64,000 nt of DNA, taken from the NCBI GenBank assembly GCA_029213065.1, contig JARGPH010000026.1, positions 1 through 64,000 of the forward strand, read 5' to 3'. Of this stretch, positions 30,101-36,100 are shown one piece after another (positions within the stretch are counted from its first letter, which is position 1; each line of letters starts with the position of its first letter). The DNA is from Verrucomicrobiales bacterium (lineage in GTDB: Bacteria; Verrucomicrobiota; Verrucomicrobiia; Verrucomicrobiales; DEV007). The translations under genes and the position numbers were made by a program. The notes beneath the pieces were generated by a model. It made no database searches and was not told the DNA's origin. It worked only from the letters and a program-made list of their open reading frames with translations.

Positions 30101-33100
30101 TAGGCCCGGTCACCTTCTTCGCTGGAACTGAGGCTGACACCGTTAATCGCAACCACGCAGATTTCCCCATCGCGATCGTAATCACCGGCCTGTGCACCTC
30201 CATGCCCGATCTGGGCGTAGCTGTAACTCGCGTTCAGTGGTGTTGTTGTATAAAAATCGCCGCCATCGGTTCCGGCATCAATTCCGCCTCCGTTGCGAAG
30301 CGCGATGGATCCGTTGAGTGCTTTGACATGGATGGAACCACCACCGGTCCCGTCGGCACGGAATCCTCCGTGTCCAATTTGTGCGAATGCAAGTTCGTGA
30401 TGCTCACTGGCATAAACAGAAATATCGCCATTTTGAGAGGTCACCTCGATGTTCCCCAGTTTGGCCCCGTCTGAGAGCGAGCCGCCGTTTCCGATCATCC
30501 CGTAGTTAAAGTCTCTACCTCCGCCATCGATGAGCACGCCCGTGGCGGCATTAACGGAAATGGAAGTGTCAATCGTATTCCCGATCACCCCATAGCTGAA
30601 GCCACCTGATCCGATTTGCGCATAGGCGCGGCGACCATCTGCATTATCCCCGTTGTAGGAACCACCTCTGATCATGATTCTCCCCGTCTGTGAAGTCACA
30701 TTCACACCCGATGTGTTTACCACATCGATGGCATCAGCATTGATGTTCCCTTCGCTGTCACTGCCCCCATGACCGATCTGTGCGGATGTAAGGTCATTTA
30801 CACCGCCGACCAGATCAATGTTCCCGTTCGCTGTGACATTGATTGCCCCGCTGAGTGCGGCGTTGGTTCCGGAACCACCGTGGCCGATTTGCTTGTAGTT
30901 TCCGTCGTGGTTCCCGTTGATGAGTCCAATACCAGCGGCAATTGAGAGAGTGATATCGCCGCTCTTGGCTCCGTGAGCGGAACGCCCCCCGTGACCAATC
31001 TGACCATAGGAATGAATATTCCAACCGTCGCCGCCATGCCCCCCTCTAAGATCGAGGGCTCCGGATGCTCCCGTCGTCGTGATTGAAATATCACCCGAAT
31101 CAGCACCGACGCTTTCCCCGGTTCCGCCATGCCCCAACTGCGCATACGCAAATTCCCCTGTCCCCGCGTAGATCTGAATTGCATCCACTGTGGTGACTTC
31201 GATATCACCACTCTTCCGACCATCGGCATCGTATCCGCCATGACCGATCTGTGAATAGGTTCGGTCCGGTTGATCGTTACCGCTGGCATCTCCACCGGCT
31301 TTCGCTGAAATACCCCCGGCGAGATTAATCCCGATCATACCGTCGGCATCTCCTGAGCTTCCTGAACCTCCGTGCCCGACCTGGGTGTAGGCATCGATTG
31401 CTCCACTGGTCTTTGCATTGGCTCCCTGCATATTGAGGCTCCCCCCCGCTGTAGTATCAAGACTGATAGAACCGGATTGCTCCAGCACAGCATCATCAAC
31501 TGTCCGGGTTGCATCGAACGCACCGTAGCCTCCATGCCCGATTTGAGAATAAGCCCGGGCTCCGGTGCCGCCAATCAGCTCAATGTCGCCAGCGGCATCA
31601 ATATCAATATTCCCCGTGTAGGAAGAATCAGCATTCGATCCACCGAGCCCGATCTGAGCGTAGGCTTCCGCTCCGGAACCGGCTTTAAGAATAATTGCAT
31701 CGCCGCTACCATCGGCTCCTCCTGCTCGAACCGTTATATCCCCACTCCGAGTGAAGCTTCCGGATTCACCGGTGGAATTCGTTCCCCCGTGCCCGATTTG
31801 TGCGTAACCACCATCGGCGGCTCCGGCTTCCAGTGATACAAAACTACCCATCTGAATATTGATTCGGTCATCTTCAGAAGCGCCATTGACCTGATCTTTC
31901 CCCCCGTGACCGATCTGACCATAGGCATCGATTCCGCCAGCGGTAATTTGTAGAGACCCGCTACCTGACAGATCAATATTTCCACCGTCGAATCCCGATC
32001 CCGAAAAGCCACCCAGACCGACTTGTGCATAAGCCTGAGCAGCATATCCCGCACTCATCGTAAAGTTGCGAAATCCGGTGATGAGAATATCACTGTCGAC
32101 ATTGCTTCCATTGCGAACGTTTTCATTCCCGCCGTGACCGATTTGTGTGTAGGCAGCGAGACCATCCCCACCCTCCATGAGAATGTCACCGGGTTCGCAG
32201 AAGCTGATTGTAATATCGGCGCTCACCGCATCCGTGCTCGTATTGTTGCCACCATGTCCTATTTGGGTGTAGGCCCCGTCGGCATTTCCCGAAGTCATCG
32301 TCAGTCCGCCGCTTCCCACTCCGATTGCAATCGCGCCGGAGGCGGCACCCGAGCCGTCGGTAAAAAATCCGATCTGTGAAAAAGCATCCAGATTATTTCC
32401 AGCGGTCAGGGTAATGGTATCGGCGCCGAGACTGGTCGCACCCGTTCGGGAACCCACCGCAAGCCCGGTGCCCTGAGTGGAACTTCCGATGGTAAGTCGG
32501 CTTCCATCAGCGGCACAATTATTAAAATCAGCCACGAGGCTGCCATTCATCGTCACTTCACAATTGGCAGCATTGAAAGAACCGGCACCTCCCATCGTCC
32601 CGTCGCCATTGTAACCGGCGAGAAGCATTACGTCTCCGGAACCGGCATTCTGAAAACTGGAAAGCAGCGTGATATCACCGCCAACCGCGATGACTCGATT
32701 CACGTCGTCGTTGAGTGTCGCCAACGATGCCGCATCAATCGTGACAGGGCCGTCATCATAACTCGTAGCAACAAAGACCGGACCGTTTGCGATGTTACCC
32801 GTAATCATCGCTGAAAGACCACCCATCGCCGAGTCAGGCAGAGTGACACCGTTGGCACCAATCAACTGAAACCCGTTTCCACCGAGATAGTTCCCGGGAA
32901 CGTTGAGCCCACCCGCTGTTTGGTGAAAGACAAAAGCGTTGTCTGAAGTGCCGTTCACGGCTGAGAGGACATCCCCTGCGAAAAGCTGGACACCACCGCC
33001 GCGCGTTCCCGCAGACGATGCGTCTCCGGCCCCGTGACCGAACATCGCGTAATTTGTGGCGTCATTACTTCCCGTCACCGTGAGGTCGCCGGCAACCGCG

Positions 33101-36100
33101 GCAACTTCAATATCACCGGAAAGAGCACCGTTTGCCCCACTGCCACCATGGCCGATCTGGGCATACTGAGCAACTCCAGTGCCTCCGTCCAGCGTCACAT
33201 CGCCACTTGATGCCACCACCGTGACAGCTCCGGAAAAATCACCTGTAAGATCATGTCCGCCATGACCGATTTGGGTGTAGCTGCGCTCCCCGGACCCGGA
33301 CGAACCGAGTGTGACACCATTAGCACCGACCACACAAATATCTCCATTTCGATCTGCTGACACATCGAGAAAATCACCCGCTCCTGAATGCCCGATCGCT
33401 GCAAAGCTATCGTTCGCGGAGCCTCCGTTCAGCGTTACCGAGCCACCGCCTGCGTGCACGTCAATATCACCGTAGGCATCAAAACCGGCATCGACACCGT
33501 GATGACCAATCACCGCGTAGCGACGAGCCACGTCCGCTGTCGAACCGGCAACCGCATTTCCATCAAGCAGGATACGGCCACCGGACGTTGTCACTGAAAT
33601 ATCAGCACCATCCGCTCCTGTTCCATACTGGACATTCGCACCCACTCCTGCGAAGGAGGAACCTCCATGCCCGATCGCAGCATATGAGTCGCTCTCAGCT
33701 CCACTGGTAATCAGGATATCACCACCAACGGTAATATCGATATCCGAAGCGCCGCTGACATCACTGCGATTCGCAAAGGTAGCTCCCGGCCCCATTCCCG
33801 TTAGAGTTGGCGATCCATCCAACTGCAGCGCCCAGGCATCAAGCCCCATTCCGGATTCACGCGGTGTCGCTCGCAACGTGTAGGTCGTTCCTGCGACAAG
33901 ATCCCACAAAGCAGGTTGATTGGAATCTCCCGCTGAATTTTGTTCAAACCCACCTCCCGATGTATCCCAATCAAAACTGGCGCTCCCTCGAGATGTAAAC
34001 TCATACCAATCGGCGACGGTATTGCCAGTTCCATCTTTCAGTTCAACGATATCATAGAACATCGAATCGCTATTGCCGTTGTAGCCGCTCCAACGGGGAG
34101 TTAATCGATAGCTTCCTGTTTGATCTACCGTAAATTCATACTCGATGTAGCTTCCGGTCGTCGCGCCGGTAGGACTCCCATAGGGAATCTGAGCGTATGC
34201 GCCACCGCGAACATTTGAAAAAATGTAGGTGGCATCCGTTTGCCCCGATGGCTGGGGAGCATACAGCAACTCGGTTCCCTCAGGCAGGACGATCCAATTA
34301 TCGGTATCGGTATAATACTCACCCTCTCCGATAACAATCCCGTCGACTCCCGCATAACCACCAAAGCCACCCACCGCTCCGGCGAGCGAGTGTCCGATCA
34401 TCGCAAAGTTGAAGTCGCCCTCTTCTCCGGCAGCAGCGCCGCTGCCTCCCGTAATCGTAAGGTCGCCTCCGATAACAGCGCTAATAGAGCCGTCAATATA
34501 GCCCTCCGAATTGACCCCACCGTGCCCCAGCAAAGCAAAAGCTTTGTTCGCCTCGCCAGCAAGAATCGAAAGGTTGCCATCAGTAGTGACATCCAGAAAC
34601 CCGGATTTATTCCCGACGACATCAAGTCCCCCGTGACCGATTTGAGCAAAAGCCTCCTCACCGGCAATCTGGGCAGTATTCTCTCCAGCGATGATATCAA
34701 CCCCTGTCGTTCCGATGATCGTAATATCCCCTCCGGTGTCGCCGTCAATTAACTGACCACCATGACCAATCTGGGCAAAGGCATTGATCTGCCGATCTGC
34801 CCCGAGGACGCTGACTCTTCCAGCCGTTGATTCAATGTGAATTTCACCGGATTTATCACCATCCGAATCATAGCCGCCATTTCCAATCTGAGCGTAGTTG
34901 TAATGTCGACCGCCACCTTTGACAATGATATCGCCCCTCGCGGTCACCGTGATCGGAGCGTCCATCGTCCCGTTCGCTTCCATCCCGCCCAGGCCAATCT
35001 GCGCAAATGCCCTTTTTCCATCACTGGTGGTTCCTCCGTTCGAATTCTGATTCCCTCCCCATACCCGAACTGAACCTTGATTCGAAGTTACGTTGATAAA
35101 CGCAGCGGTATAATCGCCATTGGATAAGCGCCCACCGTGCCCGACTCTGGCATAAGTATAATCATTTGTTCCCGCAGAGAGCGTGATGTCATTCTCAGCC
35201 GTTACCGAAATGGATCCGCTGAGGTCGCCGGTAGTCACATAACCACCGTGGCCTATCTGTCGCATATTTTCATCATTCAGACCACCCGCCATCGAAACGG
35301 CGTCTCCGACCGTTACCGAAATATCACCAGTGTGATTCCCGTTCGCAGCACGCCCACCGTGTCCGACCATGACACTTGAACGATACCCATTATGATAAGG
35401 GTTGGTTGTCACTGGACTCCCATTCATGTTCAACGAACCAGAGGTGGCAACCAGAGTGATAGCCCCTGAGTGCCCGACACCACCGCCGAGGCCACTGGCA
35501 GCCTCACCTCCATGACCGATCATGACGTAGTTTAGTTGATCTCGTCCCACTTGCATTGTGATGTCATCTGCCGCCGTCACGGTGACATCACCTCCATGGT
35601 CCCCCGTGGCACTGTACCCACCATTTCCGATTTGGGTGTAGGCATTGTCGTGAGAATCCGGGGCATCACCTTTGACGTTGCTCCCCGCGAGCATGACTGA
35701 TCCGAATCCGTCTGTTCCCGCTTCAACTGTGATATCTGCGATGCTCCCCGCATCGTCCGCTGAATCAGCATCAGCATCATAACCACCGTTTCCGATTTGG
35801 GCGTAGGCATGAGCATCGCCTCCGGAAAGAACCCTCACGTCATCGGCTGCTGTCACGGCAATCACTTCCCCTGCAGCTCCCTTGTCACCTTTCGAAGCAT
35901 AGCCACCATGACCAATCTGAGCATAGCTTTGAGCGCCACCACTACTCGAATCCACCAACACCTCGCCTCCGGTCGAAGTCACGGATATATTCCCCTGCAT
36001 CAAACCATTTGAGCTACGCCCGCCGTGCCCTATTTGTGCGGCAGTATCCGGTCCATCTCCGGCAATGAAAGAAATATTCCCGCCCGCAGTCACGTTGATA

